DNA from: Gammaproteobacteria bacterium
GTDB lineage: Bacteria; Pseudomonadota; Gammaproteobacteria; Methylococcales; DRLZ01
DNA: 42,701 nt
NCBI GenBank assembly: GCA_022600935.1
Contig: JAHZJL010000148.1
Coordinates: 1-42,701, forward strand
Direction of reading: 5' to 3'
Shown here: piece by piece, positions 8,086 to 18,500 of the stretch
Layout of the letters: every line of letters begins with the position of its first letter
How positions within the stretch are numbered: the first letter of the stretch is position 1
The notes under the pieces: generated by a model
What the model was told of the DNA's origin: nothing
The model's database searches: none
What the model saw: only the letters and a program-made list of their open reading frames with translations
Position numbers and translations under genes: made by a program

Positions 8086-11000
8086 GTGTTTTACCCAATA
8101 ATTGTAAAACCGTTCAGGTACTGCATCCTTATTATTGTTGTTTGTTGTTCAACTTCAATATTCCATTCCTGCCTTGCTTCAAACACCGCTTATTTTTTTC
8201 ATTCGCCCCACTCTCAGACCTCACACCCTCAACTGATTCTGAGTGCTGAACAGCACCAATGGATCCAACAGCATCCAGTCGTCCGCGTTGGTGTCACTGC
8301 TGGCTGGGTTCCTTTTGAATTTGTTGACAACAATCAAACCTATCAAGGTATCGCCAATGATTACCTGAAGCTGATAGAAGAAAAAACAGGCTTGAGGTTT
8401 CAAATCGTGATTGATGACTGGGTAAACAATCTGCAAAAAATGCAGATCCGGGACATCGATATGCTGAGCGCAGTTTTATACTCAGAGAAACGGACTCGAT
8501 ACATGAGATACTCGAGCCCATATTACGAGGCGCTGGATTTCTTTTTTATCCGTGACGATCTGGATGTCAAAACATTCAGCGACTTGAACGGAAAACGTGT
8601 AGCAATCGCCAGGGAATTCGCTCATGTCGAACTGCTGAAAAAACACTTTCCCAAAATACGGATTGTCACGGTCAACAGCTTTGAGGATTCTATTGATGCG
8701 GTACTGGAAAATCGTGCTGATATTCTTTATGACAGCTATGCAGCGTTGTCTTATATTCTCAAGAAAAAAGGGATCAGCTCAATTGTTCCTTTCAAATCAA
8801 CTCGGCAATTTGGCAGTAATCCAGTTCATTTTGCAACCCATAAAAACCAACCGATACTGGCAGATATTATTGAACGCGCTTTAAATGCAGTCACTTATTA
8901 CGAAAGGACTCAAATTTTCAACCGCTGGATTCAGCAATATCCGAATAAGCATGATTTTTTACTCTCTCTGTCCAGTCAGGAAATCGCCTGGTTAAAACAA
9001 CACCCGACAATCACCATTGGCTGTGAAGCCAATTGGCCACCTTTTGAGTTTATAGACCAATCCGACGAAATGAAGGGTTTCAGTGCAGATCTGATCAATT
9101 TGCTGGCCCAACGGCTGCACATCCAGTTCCAATTACAACCCTATGCAAACTGGACTGAAACGCTGACCAAACTCAAACATCATGACATTGACCTGGTTGC
9201 CAGCATTATCAAAAACAAACAGCGTGAGCAATATCTGAGTTTTTCAGACCCATATATCACTCCATCGATTGTTATTTATCGCAGAAAAAACAGTCCACCG
9301 ATACATACAATCGATGATTTGAATCTGCAAACCATCTCTGTTGAAAACAACTACTACGTCTCCGAACGCCTTAAACAAGACTATCCACAGATCAGGCTGT
9401 TTGAAGTCGATACTACAGCAGAGGCGTTAAAAGCACTGTCTCATGGTAGAGTCGATGCTTACATTGGGGTTCAGGGACCAGCGAACGCAATTATCGAGCA
9501 GAACGCACTGACCAATATCAGAATTGTCGGAGATGCCGGACTAGGAAAAGCCGAACTTAGATTTGCTGTACGAAACGACTGGCCAGTCTTTGTCTCCATA
9601 CTGAACAAGGCGCTGAACTCAATACCCCCCCCGGAGATGCTCGCACTTAGGCATAAGTGGCTGAATATCAATGAAATACAGAGCAATTTTCAGCTCAGTC
9701 CGGAACAACAGCAATGGCTCAATCAGCATCAGCAGCTACGATTTGCAGGTGATCCCAACTGGTTACCTTATGAAGGTTTCGACCAACAGGGAAACTATAT
9801 CGGCATTGTTGCCGAATACCTGCAACACATAGAAAAACGACTCGGGATCTCCATCCAGCGTGTCAAAACAAAGTCCTGGACCGAAACGGTCAATATGGCC
9901 AGTCGTGGTGATATTGACATCATCTCAGAAACTGTCGATTCACCATTGAATGCACAATTCAATTTCAGCCGGACATTTCTCAACAGTCCTGTCGTGATGA
10001 TTATGCGAGACAGCCAGACATATGTCGAAAACATCCATCAAATCAGCGACAAGACAATTGCGCTGATCAGTCAATACGGGTATACCCCGACAATCATGAA
10101 AGAATATCCGGGGATTGATTTTACACTGGTCGATACTATCCAGGATGGTCTGACGCAGGTTTCGACAGGGAAAATCGATGCATTGCTGGCAACGCTTGCT
10201 CAAAGCAGTTTTCACATTGCAGAACTGGGAATCAATAATATCCGCATCGTTGGTAAAACTGAATTCACCACACGGCTTGCATTCGGAGTCAGAAAAGATC
10301 ACCAGCCGCTGTTGACCATGTTCAATCAGGCACTGACCGATATCAGCCCGCTCCGTAAACAACGCATCACTGAAAAATGGGGTAACCCCAAATTTGCTGC
10401 CAAACCTGATTACACCTTATTGGCATTGATTGCCGGTACATTGATTATTCTCAATGTGTTTTTTTATTTCTGGAATCGCAAGCTCAGCACAGAAATCAAA
10501 AAACGCAAAGCCAGTGAGCTACAGGTCAGACTGCTGAATCAGCGCCTGGCACTGGCCACGAAACTCGTTTCTCTTGGCGTCTGGCAATGGGATCCGGATG
10601 CAGATAACTCCTTTATCTTCGATGAACGGATGTTTGAAATGTATGGCTTGCCAAAGCAGGCATTGGTCAGTTATTCAGAATGGATCAATACAGTGCATCC
10701 CGATGATGTCGCAACCATTGAACATGGCTTACAGACATTAAAAGACTCCGGTGGCGAACAACAACTGGAATTTCGCATCCGTCATGCAGACGGCTCACTT
10801 CGACATATTTATGCTGGTGGTACCATTTCCAGGGATGCACACAGCGGTAACAATCGAATTTACGGTGTTAACTGGGATATTACCCGACAAAAACAATCAG
10901 AAACACAATTCAGGGAGATTATCGCAACCTTGCCACTGGCCATTGTCATCACCAACAACCACGGTGAAATACTTCTTGAAAATCCACACGCAGTGCAGGA

Positions 11001-12765
11001 ACTTGGCAACAACACCAGCATTCTGGGCAGAAATGCCGCTGAATTTTACGATCACAGCAAACATAACCGGGAGGTTCTGAAAAAACTGATCAAACAGCGC
11101 CGTATTAACGGGGAACAGGTGAAATATAAAGTTTCAGCCACCCAATCCATTGACTGCTTGCTATCGGTATTACCAATTCATTACCAGAACCAGAATGTAT
11201 GGCTGGTTGTGATGATTAATTTATCGGAGCGCATCAAAATTGAACAACGTCTGGCTGAAGCCATGCAGCAGGCAGAACATGCAAACAAGGCCAAATCTGA
11301 ATTTCTAGCCAATATTAGTCATGAGATCAGAACACCGATGAATGCAATCATCGGTTTTACAGAGTTACTTGAGAATAAGCTCAACGATCCGCAATTAAGC
11401 AGCTATGTTAAAACCATTCGCTCCGCCAGTACCACGTTAATGAGCCTGATCAATGATATTCTCGATTTGTCCAAGATTGAAGCCGGTAAAATGCAGATTC
11501 AACACAGCCAGACTGACCTCCAGGAACTCATCGAGGACATTATGGATATATTCACTGTCAGTGCCGCTAATAAACAACTGGAGCTGACTGTTGCTATTGA
11601 TTCTAGCGTCAGTGGTGTTGACTTCCTGATTGATCCGGTTCGGCTGCGCCAGGTGTTATTCAACCTGGTCGGCAATGCAATCAAATTTACTGAATCCGGT
11701 TATGTACGTCTGGAAATCAGCTCCAGAAACCAAGACACTGCTCATCAAACACAGGATCTGGTCATTACCGTCGAAGACTCAGGAATCGGCATTGCAGAGG
11801 ACCAGATCGAAGAGGTTTTTTCCAAGTTTACCCAGTCACAACAATTACATCACCAGAATTACAAAGGCACCGGACTGGGACTGGCTATCAGTCGGCGACT
11901 CACTGCTCTAATGGGAGGTGATTTAACTGTTTCAAGCAAACCCGGTCATGGTTCAACATTTACCGTGGTGTTAAAGCAGGTTCAATTTTGTGTCGAACAA
12001 AAACGGATTCAGCAAGCAGATCAACCAAACCATACCGGGGATATCGAATTCAAACCCGCGTTAATCCTCATCGTCGACGATATCGACAATAATCGCCAAC
12101 TGATCAAGGAGATATTAAGAGATACCCCAATCAAAACCATTGAAGCCGACAATGGCAAAGATGCAGTTCAAATTACACAGCAACACACGTTTGATTTGAT
12201 ATTGATGGATATCAGAATGCCTGTCATGAATGGCCATGATGCAGCGCAACACATTAAATTGATACACACTGTCCCGATTATTGCACTGACAGCTTCCAAA
12301 ATGGCTGACAAAGCGCTGAATTTTGACGGCTATATACAGAAACCTGTCACTCGAAGTGCCCTGATTGAAACGTTGTGTCATTTTCTCGATCATTCCCTGA
12401 CCAACCCAGCACATGAAGATACGATCAAGCTTGAACTCAACAAGCAACAACTGGAACAACTCCCTGCTCTGTTGATTGAGCTTAACAGACAACTGGAAAC
12501 CTGGCAGACAATACGTAACAACAATAATATGAGTGAAATCAGCCGGTTTGCAAATACTATTTACCAGCATGCAGCAGCATACCAATGCATTCCAGTGCAA
12601 AACTATGCGCAACGACTCAATGAAGCTGTCAACCAGTTTGACATTCAGGCAATAACACATCATCTTAATCAGTTTGAAAACGTACTCATTGAGCTGGAAG
12701 CCCTGAATAACCAGCAGCAAACTACCAGCAAGCCGGTTTCGTCCCAGACTGACCAAACCATCTGA
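8086..12765 (+). CDS. hybrid sensor histidine kinase with three tandem periplasmic solute-binding domains (BvgS/EvgS-like)
   Basis: The 1559-residue protein starts at GTG 8086 with a signal-anchor-like N-terminus. Three SBP_bac_3-type modules follow, each opening with a related LSxE...W...H...PFEF/PYEG motif near residues 50, 295 and 539. A membrane segment lies at about 776-797. Next come two PAS-like regions (about 815-935 and 940-1055), a HisKA domain with H1079 in NISHEIRTP, and a HATPase domain with N-box VGNAIKF, DSGIGI and GTGLGLAIS. A receiver domain with D1375 (LILMDIRMP) follows, then a C-terminal helical domain that resembles an Hpt but lacks an obvious phospho-histidine motif. Small ligands bound in the periplasm would control a phosphorelay to the neighbouring HD-GYP regulator. 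The ligands, possibly amino acids, are unknown. Confidence 0.94.
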   Translation: MFYPIIVKPFRYCILIIVVCCSTSIFHSCLASNTAYFFHSPHSQTSHPQLILSAEQHQWIQQHPVVRVGVTAGWVPFEFVDNNQTYQGIANDYLKLIEEKTGLRFQIVIDDWVNNLQKMQIRDIDMLSAVLYSEKRTRYMRYSSPYYEALDFFFIRDDLDVKTFSDLNGKRVAIAREFAHVELLKKHFPKIRIVTVNSFEDSIDAVLENRADILYDSYAALSYILKKKGISSIVPFKSTRQFGSNPVHFATHKNQPILADIIERALNAVTYYERTQIFNRWIQQYPNKHDFLLSLSSQEIAWLKQHPTITIGCEANWPPFEFIDQSDEMKGFSADLINLLAQRLHIQFQLQPYANWTETLTKLKHHDIDLVASIIKNKQREQYLSFSDPYITPSIVIYRRKNSPPIHTIDDLNLQTISVENNYYVSERLKQDYPQIRLFEVDTTAEALKALSHGRVDAYIGVQGPANAIIEQNALTNIRIVGDAGLGKAELRFAVRNDWPVFVSILNKALNSIPPPEMLALRHKWLNINEIQSNFQLSPEQQQWLNQHQQLRFAGDPNWLPYEGFDQQGNYIGIVAEYLQHIEKRLGISIQRVKTKSWTETVNMASRGDIDIISETVDSPLNAQFNFSRTFLNSPVVMIMRDSQTYVENIHQISDKTIALISQYGYTPTIMKEYPGIDFTLVDTIQDGLTQVSTGKIDALLATLAQSSFHIAELGINNIRIVGKTEFTTRLAFGVRKDHQPLLTMFNQALTDISPLRKQRITEKWGNPKFAAKPDYTLLALIAGTLIILNVFFYFWNRKLSTEIKKRKASELQVRLLNQRLALATKLVSLGVWQWDPDADNSFIFDERMFEMYGLPKQALVSYSEWINTVHPDDVATIEHGLQTLKDSGGEQQLEFRIRHADGSLRHIYAGGTISRDAHSGNNRIYGVNWDITRQKQSETQFREIIATLPLAIVITNNHGEILLENPHAVQELGNNTSILGRNAAEFYDHSKHNREVLKKLIKQRRINGEQVKYKVSATQSIDCLLSVLPIHYQNQNVWLVVMINLSERIKIEQRLAEAMQQAEHANKAKSEFLANISHEIRTPMNAIIGFTELLENKLNDPQLSSYVKTIRSASTTLMSLINDILDLSKIEAGKMQIQHSQTDLQELIEDIMDIFTVSAANKQLELTVAIDSSVSGVDFLIDPVRLRQVLFNLVGNAIKFTESGYVRLEISSRNQDTAHQTQDLVITVEDSGIGIAEDQIEEVFSKFTQSQQLHHQNYKGTGLGLAISRRLTALMGGDLTVSSKPGHGSTFTVVLKQVQFCVEQKRIQQADQPNHTGDIEFKPALILIVDDIDNNRQLIKEILRDTPIKTIEADNGKDAVQITQQHTFDLILMDIRMPVMNGHDAAQHIKLIHTVPIIALTASKMADKALNFDGYIQKPVTRSALIETLCHFLDHSLTNPAHEDTIKLELNKQQLEQLPALLIELNRQLETWQTIRNNNNMSEISRFANTIYQHAAAYQCIPVQNYAQRLNEAVNQFDIQAITHHLNQFENVLIELEALNNQQQTTSKPVSSQTDQTI

Positions 12766-12823
12766 CATCGACAACACGTGTCATCCCACCAAACCTGTTT
12801 AACCGTTTTCTCATAGATGAATC

Positions 12824-13318
12824 ATGACTCACGATACAGATAATTTGATATGCCCGTGTTGTTCCGGTAAATCCTATATTGAATGCTGCAAGCCGCTGCA
12901 CGACAATCAACAACTTGCTGAGACTGCAGAACAACTGATGCGCAGTCGCTACTGCGCGTTTGTACTGAACCTTAACGAGTATATTCTTTCGAGCTGGGAT
13001 AAAACCACTCGTCCTGAATCAATCGACCTGAATAACCAGGACATTGAATGGACCAAACTGGAAATTATCGAGACCAAAAAAGGCAAGGCAACTGATCGCA
13101 AGGGGGTCGTGCAGTTCAAAGCTTATCATCTCATCAACGACAAACCCCTTGTGCTCAATGAAATCAGCCAGTTTGTCAAAAAATCATCGCGCTGGTATTA
13201 CCTGAAAGGTGTGATTAAATCGGTGCAGAATCCTTCTGCTCAAACTTCACCTGGAAAAAATGCACCGTGTGCGTGCGGGAGTGGGAAAAAATTTAAGCGT
13301 TGTTGCAGCAAGTCCTGA
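12824..13318 (+). CDS. YchJ-family SEC-C zinc-motif protein
   Basis: The 164-residue protein has an N-terminal SEC-C-like CPCCSGKSYIECC and a C-terminal SEC-C motif CACGSGKKFKRCC. The middle domain (about 40-135) has the SRYCAF motif and the FxAYH strand (VQFKAYHL) typical of YchJ proteins, which have a cystatin/NTF2-like fold. The SEC-C motif binds zinc and, in SecA, contacts SecB and the ribosome. The role of YchJ itself is not established. The ATG at 12824 has no clear ribosome site. It is separated from the kinase by 58 bases and converges on the LysR gene. Confidence 0.92.
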   Translation: MTHDTDNLICPCCSGKSYIECCKPLHDNQQLAETAEQLMRSRYCAFVLNLNEYILSSWDKTTRPESIDLNNQDIEWTKLEIIETKKGKATDRKGVVQFKAYHLINDKPLVLNEISQFVKKSSRWYYLKGVIKSVQNPSAQTSPGKNAPCACGSGKKFKRCCSKS

Positions 13319-13343
13319 ATATTCGTCATCCGTTTAATCGACA

Positions 13344-14258
13344 TCAAGACATAACGACCGGTCTGGTTTTTTCAAAATCCAGGTTTTCAATAAGGTAATC
13401 GACAAATCGACGTACTTTGATTGATAAATGACGGCTGTATGGATACACCAGGGACAGTGCAGTTTCGCTCCCCCAGTCGGTTAACACCTGTTGCAACGCT
13501 GCTTTGTTAATATAATCTCTTAAAAACAGATCGGGTAAATATACCAAACCGATATCTTCCAGAGCACAATTAATCAACGAATCGGCATTGTTACTGAAAT
13601 AGATTCCCTTGACCGGAAAACGAGTGATTTGTCCTGCATTGCTCAACGACCAGTAACTCTCGCTATGAGCGCCAAACAAATCAAACACCAGGCAGTTATG
13701 CTGAACCAGCTCGTCAGGTGTCGCCGGGACTCCGTAGTTTTTACAATAATCAGGGGACGCGCAAACTATCCAGCGAATATCAGTCAATTTTCTGGCCACC
13801 AATCTTGATTCGGCAAGCTTTCCTATACGAATCGCCAGATCAAAATTCTCTTCCAGCAAATCCACATTTCGCGTTGATATCGAGGCATTGACCCGAATAC
13901 CTGGATGGCGCGACATAAATCCGGCAATTAAAGGCACAATATAACGCTCACCAACTGTATTGGGAAGACTGATATTCAACACACCTTGTGGCTCTCCTTT
14001 AATCTCGGAAACCACAGATTCAGCTTCACGGACTTCATCAAGTATTCGTTCACAACGTTCAAAGTAAGCACGACCTATTTCAGTCAAACTGATTTTTCGG
14101 GTGCTGCGAACCAGTAACTGAACACCCAGGCGTTGTTCAAGCCGACTGACTTGTTTACTGATATGTGATTTGGAAACACCAAGGATAGAGGCCGCTTTGG
14201 AAAAACTGCCGTGTTGTACGGTCGTCACAAACTCTACAAAATCGATTTCTATATTCAT
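13344..14258 (-). CDS. LysR-type transcriptional regulator
   Basis: This 304-residue protein has the standard family length. The N-terminal winged helix-turn-helix (about 5-65) reads VQHGSFSKAASILGVSKSHISKQVSRLEQRLGVQLL, split here only by the helices. A co-inducer-binding PBP2 domain follows (about 90-295), of the CrgA-like kind. It is transcribed away from the small ORF at 14389 and the VOC gene at 14718, the usual arrangement for a LysR regulator and its target, so it may control them. The inducer is unknown. Confidence 0.93.
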   Translation of the reverse strand: MNIEIDFVEFVTTVQHGSFSKAASILGVSKSHISKQVSRLEQRLGVQLLVRSTRKISLTEIGRAYFERCERILDEVREAESVVSEIKGEPQGVLNISLPNTVGERYIVPLIAGFMSRHPGIRVNASISTRNVDLLEENFDLAIRIGKLAESRLVARKLTDIRWIVCASPDYCKNYGVPATPDELVQHNCLVFDLFGAHSESYWSLSNAGQITRFPVKGIYFSNNADSLINCALEDIGLVYLPDLFLRDYINKAALQQVLTDWGSETALSLVYPYSRHLSIKVRRFVDYLIENLDFEKTRPVVMS

Positions 14259-14388
14259 TGTTTCTATGGGGAAACATTGTTTTTCAATATGTCATATTAT
14301 CATTTACAACGCATCAATGTATGGTATATGCACGTCTAATGGAAAAACATATCGGATACTTTCAATTACAACGGCATGGAATACGAAC

Positions 14389-14679
14389 ATGGGTAAACAA
14401 TCAATAAAACACCAGTCGCTCAGCCAGGCCTTCTATAACGGAGAGCTTGGCATCAAAACAACTGCTGACAAACGGAGCTTGGCATCAAAAAACGTAGAAA
14501 GTCAAAACGTTAACGACTTGACTCAAAAACAGCAAGACCATGCAAAAGAACGAACTAATCGCAAGGTGGTACAGTTTTATCCTAAAGCCCAAACTGAAAA
14601 CAGCGTTAACACAACAATCAACCCTGTGATGCGTTTTCTGACACTCAAATCGCTGATCTTAAAACAATCAACTGAGTAA
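14389..14679 (+). CDS. small hypothetical protein (96 residues)
   Basis: I do not recognise this ORF. The ATG at 14389 (MGKQSIKHQSLSQAFYNGEL) is the most sensible start, although the frame is open further upstream. The product is hydrophilic and rich in K, Q, S and T, with a more hydrophobic C-terminus (VMRFLTLKSLILK). It lies between the divergent LysR gene and the VOC gene. A 16-base repeat inside it (14443-14458 and 14475-14490) is read in two different frames, which weakens the case for long-conserved coding. It may be a young gene or not a gene. Confidence 0.4.
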   Translation: MGKQSIKHQSLSQAFYNGELGIKTTADKRSLASKNVESQNVNDLTQKQQDHAKERTNRKVVQFYPKAQTENSVNTTINPVMRFLTLKSLILKQSTE

Positions 14680-14717
14680 CTCGTTGAACCAATGCAATTT
14701 AAAAGACTGTACCCGAT

Positions 14718-15239
14718 ATGAATGCAAAAACGGCAATGGAAAAACACAATGATTCTGTCCCCAGCAATACACAATCAATGCATTCGCATTGGACTAATAC
14801 CTATGAAGATACCATGATCAGTATTCCGATATTAACGCTTGACCATATGGGAATAAGAGTTTCAGAGCTTGATCTGTCACTTGAATTTTATTCCATTTTT
14901 GGCTTCGAACTTGATGCCTCGGAAGATTTGACTGACTACCAGGTCTATCCGTTGAGCCATCCCAGCGGTGTCCGGATTAATCTGATTTTAAATGCTGAGC
15001 AAAATCAAAAATATAACGTCCTGCTTGACGCTGATATTAAATATTCCGGCATCACACATCTAGCTTTTGTCGTGAAAAACATGCAGGACACTTTGCAACG
15101 CCTAAAAGAAAATCAGATCGTCATAACAGAAGGCCCTGTTCAGGTCAGTCCCAGACGAATTGTCTGTTTCATACGCGACCCTGATGGTAATGTACTTGAA
15201 TTTAATGAATTAAGTCATTACAACAATGTGTTATTTTAA
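14718..15239 (+). CDS. VOC superfamily (glyoxalase/bleomycin-resistance fold) protein
   Basis: The conserved part begins at about residue 38 with LTLDHMGIRVSELDLSLEFY, the first beta-alpha-beta module with a candidate metal His. It ends in RRIVCFIRDPDGNVLEFNEL, the second-module Glu of VOC metalloenzymes. ITHLAFVVKNMQDTLQRL supplies the third ligand position. Length after the N-terminal extension is about 135 residues, normal for a single-unit lactoylglutathione-lyase-like protein. An internal ATG at 14814 (MISIPILTLDH) would remove the unmatched 32-residue extension and may be the true start. The substrate is unknown. Control by the adjacent LysR regulator is plausible. Confidence 0.85.
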   Translation: MNAKTAMEKHNDSVPSNTQSMHSHWTNTYEDTMISIPILTLDHMGIRVSELDLSLEFYSIFGFELDASEDLTDYQVYPLSHPSGVRINLILNAEQNQKYNVLLDADIKYSGITHLAFVVKNMQDTLQRLKENQIVITEGPVQVSPRRIVCFIRDPDGNVLEFNELSHYNNVLF

Positions 15240-15412
15240 GCTGATACAACTGCTTTAATTACCTGTTTACATTCTTGAACAGGTTCTAAATCCCGTCCTG
15301 GAAACCGTCTGCCACTTTAGATTCTGATAAAGACAACAGTGTTACATAGTCACAGTTCCAACACACTGTTGACTCTGTGTTCCTCAACAACTTCTGTAAA
15401 TTAAATAACAAA

Positions 15413-15428
15413 TGTGAAAAGGATCACA
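15413..15428. promoter_or_regulatory. CRP-type binding site (TGTGA-N6-TCACA)
   Basis: TGTGA at 15413-15417 and TCACA at 15424-15428 are separated by 6 bases, a perfect match to the CRP core half-sites. The centre is about 115 bases upstream of the start point predicted from the TATAAT box, further than usual for direct activation. It may serve another promoter or act together with a second regulator. Confidence 0.6.
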
Positions 15429-15438
15429 GTATTCAACT

Positions 15439-15457
15439 ATGCTTATTGAATAAGCAT
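15439..15457. promoter_or_regulatory. perfect palindrome, probable operator
   Basis: ATGCTTATTGAATAAGCAT is a perfect inverted repeat with 9-base arms and a 1-base centre. It lies 10 bases downstream of the CRP-type site and upstream of the predicted promoter. Its size suits a dimeric repressor or activator; the protein is unknown. Confidence 0.5.
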
Positions 15458-15501
15458 CGCACGCGAGTGCAGTTCATCACAATTAACTGCAATTAGCTCC
15501 A

Positions 15502-15528
15502 TTGCTTTTGCTTGAATTTCAGTATAAT
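15502..15528 (+). promoter_or_regulatory. predicted sigma70 promoter of the giant surface-protein gene
   Basis: A perfect TATAAT lies at 15523-15528. The best -35 candidate, TTGCTT at 15502-15507, is at a short 15-base spacing. Transcription would start near 15535. That excludes the upstream in-frame TTG at 15512 and supports ATG 15569 as the start of translation. Confidence 0.5.
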
Positions 15529-15568
15529 ACGCACAGTTTGTCAATATTTTTTACACTTGGTGTTTTGT

Positions 15569-18500
15569 ATGTCAATTTTTATTCGTACTAATAACAATAA
15601 TTTTCGTGTTTTATGGATCACCTTCTTGTTAGCATTACTACCCTATTCTGCCAATGCAGGAGTTGCTTTAGGCCCTGGTTTCACTAAAACCTTTACACCG
15701 GATACCATCGGTCCGGGCGGCATATCGACGCTGCGTTTTGACATAATCAATGGTAATCCCTCACCAGTTGAGCAACTTGCATTTACAGATAACTTGCCAG
15801 CAGGCGTAACAATTGCCTCACCATCAAATACAACATCAACTTGTGGTGATTTTGCAATACTTAATGCACCCAATGGCGGCTCTACAATTACTTTCACAAA
15901 TGGTGAGGTTGCCGGTTCAGCATCATGTTTCATCACTGTTGATGTGACCTCATCGACAATCGGCACCCACACTAACACCTCAAGTAACCTGACATCATTA
16001 GCAGGTACAGGAACAACAGCAACAGATGACTTAAATGTTGTCACAAATCGGCCAGGATTCAGCAAAAGCTTTGCACCAAATTCCATTTCCCTTGGTAGTC
16101 GCAGCACCTTGACTTTCACCATCGACAATACTCTAAATGCAAGTCGCGTTGGTAACCTGGATTTCACTGACAACCTGCCCGCCGGGATGGTGGTTGCCGA
16201 TCCAGCAAATACCTTCACGGATTGCATCAGTGCCAGTGCTCCTGACACAACACTCACCGCCGCCCCTGGAAGCAATGTCATTGTTCTTAACGCAAATGGT
16301 AATACAATTTTTCCAGGTTTTGAGGTGCTGCCGATTGGAGCAACCTGCTCTGTCAGTGTAGATGTAACGGCAACTGGCATCGGCATGCTCGATAACGTAA
16401 CCAGTGAACTCCTTGCTGATTTCACCGGCAGCGGCAAGGCCAGCGCCACACTTAACGTCAGCGTTACTCCGCTTGCTCTGCAGAAATCATTCACCAATGA
16501 TCCAACACCGCCCGGTGTTTTAACAACACTGGAATTTACTATTGACAATTTCGACCGTAATTTCACTGCAACCAATATTGCCTTCACAGATGACTTGACT
16601 ACACTGGTACCGGCTCTCGCAGGACTTATATATAGCAGTTTGCAGTCAAATGATTGTGGCGGCTCTGTCTCCGGAGTTGGCACAACAACAATTGGTTTTA
16701 GTGGCGGCACTCTGGGTCCTGAAAGCTCCTGTTCAATCAGAGTCAGTGTGGCAATCCCATCTGGCGCTACGCCAGGAAGTTATACAAATACCACGAGCAC
16801 AGTGAGCGCCACTGTCGATGGCTCGCCAGTTGTTGGAAATATGGCTTCAGACGATCTTTTTGTCGAGCCTGTACCAATTCTGACCAAAGAGTTTCTTGAG
16901 GTCGGTACATTTGCACCTGACCCAATCGTCAATCCAGGTGACGATGTCATCCTGAGATTTACCATCACTAATACCAGCACTACTTCTGGTGCAACAGATA
17001 TCGCTTTTATTGACGAATTGACCGACGGTGGACCAGGCACCGGTTTTCTGCCATTCCCATTATCTGTAACGCTACCTCCAGTTCCTGATCCACCATGTGG
17101 CGTGGGTTCATCGCTAGGATTCGTCTTTCCTGACTCAGATCGCCAGGGCCTGTCATTAACACAAGGAAACCTGACTGCTGCACCCGGCGCTGGTGCAACA
17201 TGTAGCTTTGATGTTACGTTGACGATTCCTCCCGATATGGCACCCAACACTTACCTCAACACCACCGAGGAAATTACTGCCACTGTAGACGGCGCCACTC
17301 GCACGGGAAACACTGCCAGTGACACATTGACTGTTAGTGCAGCGCCACTATTGAAAATGTCATTCACCGATGATCCGGTTGCACCCGGTGATACCGTGAC
17401 TCTGGAATTTACTCTCACGCACTCGGCGAACGCTTCAGCAGATGCCACCGGCATCACATTCACCGACAACCTGACAGCGCTTGTTCCAGCTATCGCTGGA
17501 CTTACCGCGAATCTACCTGCATTACCGGATCCTCCTTGTGGCACCGGCTCATCATTAACCGGCTCGGCAGGGGATACCTTGTTGACTTTGATGGGTGGAT
17601 CTCTGTCACCGGGCGAGAGTTGCACATTTAGCGTCACTCTTGATGTTCCAATGGGTACCGCCTCAGGCAGCTATACCAACACGACAAGCGGCGTTAGTGC
17701 GACTGTCAGCGGAATGCCTGTTACTTCAAGCGCAACCAGTGCTGATCTTGATGTCGGCGGAATGCTCTTCACCAAGGAATTCCTTGGTGATCCAGCATTC
17801 CCTGGTAAAGCTTTAACGCTGCGTTTCACTCTCGAAAACATCAGCTCTGTAACTGCAACTGGGATTGGGTTTACTGACAGCTTAATTCCTGTTGCAGGCC
17901 TGATTGCTACTGACCCGGCTCTTGCTGATGATTGCGGTGGAACTTTGACCGTCACGACCATCCCTAATCTTGGCTCTTTCCTCACCTATGCCAATGGCAG
18001 CCTGCCAGCAGGCCAGACATGCAACATCGATGTTGAAGTGACAGTACCCGCAACAGCATCGGACGGTGTTTACGAAAACTTTGTCAATAGTGTCTCGTAC
18101 ATGCTGGGCACCACGCCGGGATTAGATGGTCCGGCAATTGACAACCTGATCGTCGAATCAGATCAGTTAACGCTATCCAAATCCTTTACCGATGATCCTG
18201 TCGCACCCGGCGCTCCAGTTACTCTTGAGTTCACGCTCACTAACCTGGACCCGGACCAGGCTGCAACAGCGATTGATTTCACTGACGATCTGGCAGCGAC
18301 ATTGAGCGGATTGATGTATGACAGTGAATTATTCAATGATTGTGGTGCGACCATCACAGGAACCGGCACTGATATGATCACTGTTAGCGGTGCCTCGTTG
18401 AGCGCTGGGGGCTCATGTACCATTCGTGTGTCTCTAACAGTCCCCGCTGTGGCAACGGCCGGCAATTATACGAATACTAGCAGTACAGTCACCGGTATGG

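Larger units (their letters stand above)
15240..15568. other. regulatory leader of the giant surface-protein gene
   Basis: These 329 bases hold no gene. They contain several symmetric sites: an 8-bp inverted pair AACAGTGT/ACACTGTT (15335-15370), a CRP-type site (15413-15428), a 19-base palindrome (15439-15457) and a TATAAT box (15523-15528). A weak hairpin ACCTGTT/AACAGGT at 15261-15284, after the VOC gene, lacks a proper T run. Confidence 0.6.

Noticed and set aside
15512-15568. TTG start at 15512 for the giant surface protein
   Set aside because: It lies upstream of the TATAAT box at 15523-15528 and would spoil the signal peptide. ATG 15569 gives a normal signal peptide.
15643-16710. Long minus-strand ORFs inside the giant surface-protein gene (15643-16710, 19168-19920 and others)
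   Set aside because: The gene's repeated Thr/Ala/Gly/Val-rich codon pattern leaves long antisense frames open. None has family motifs or its own signals.
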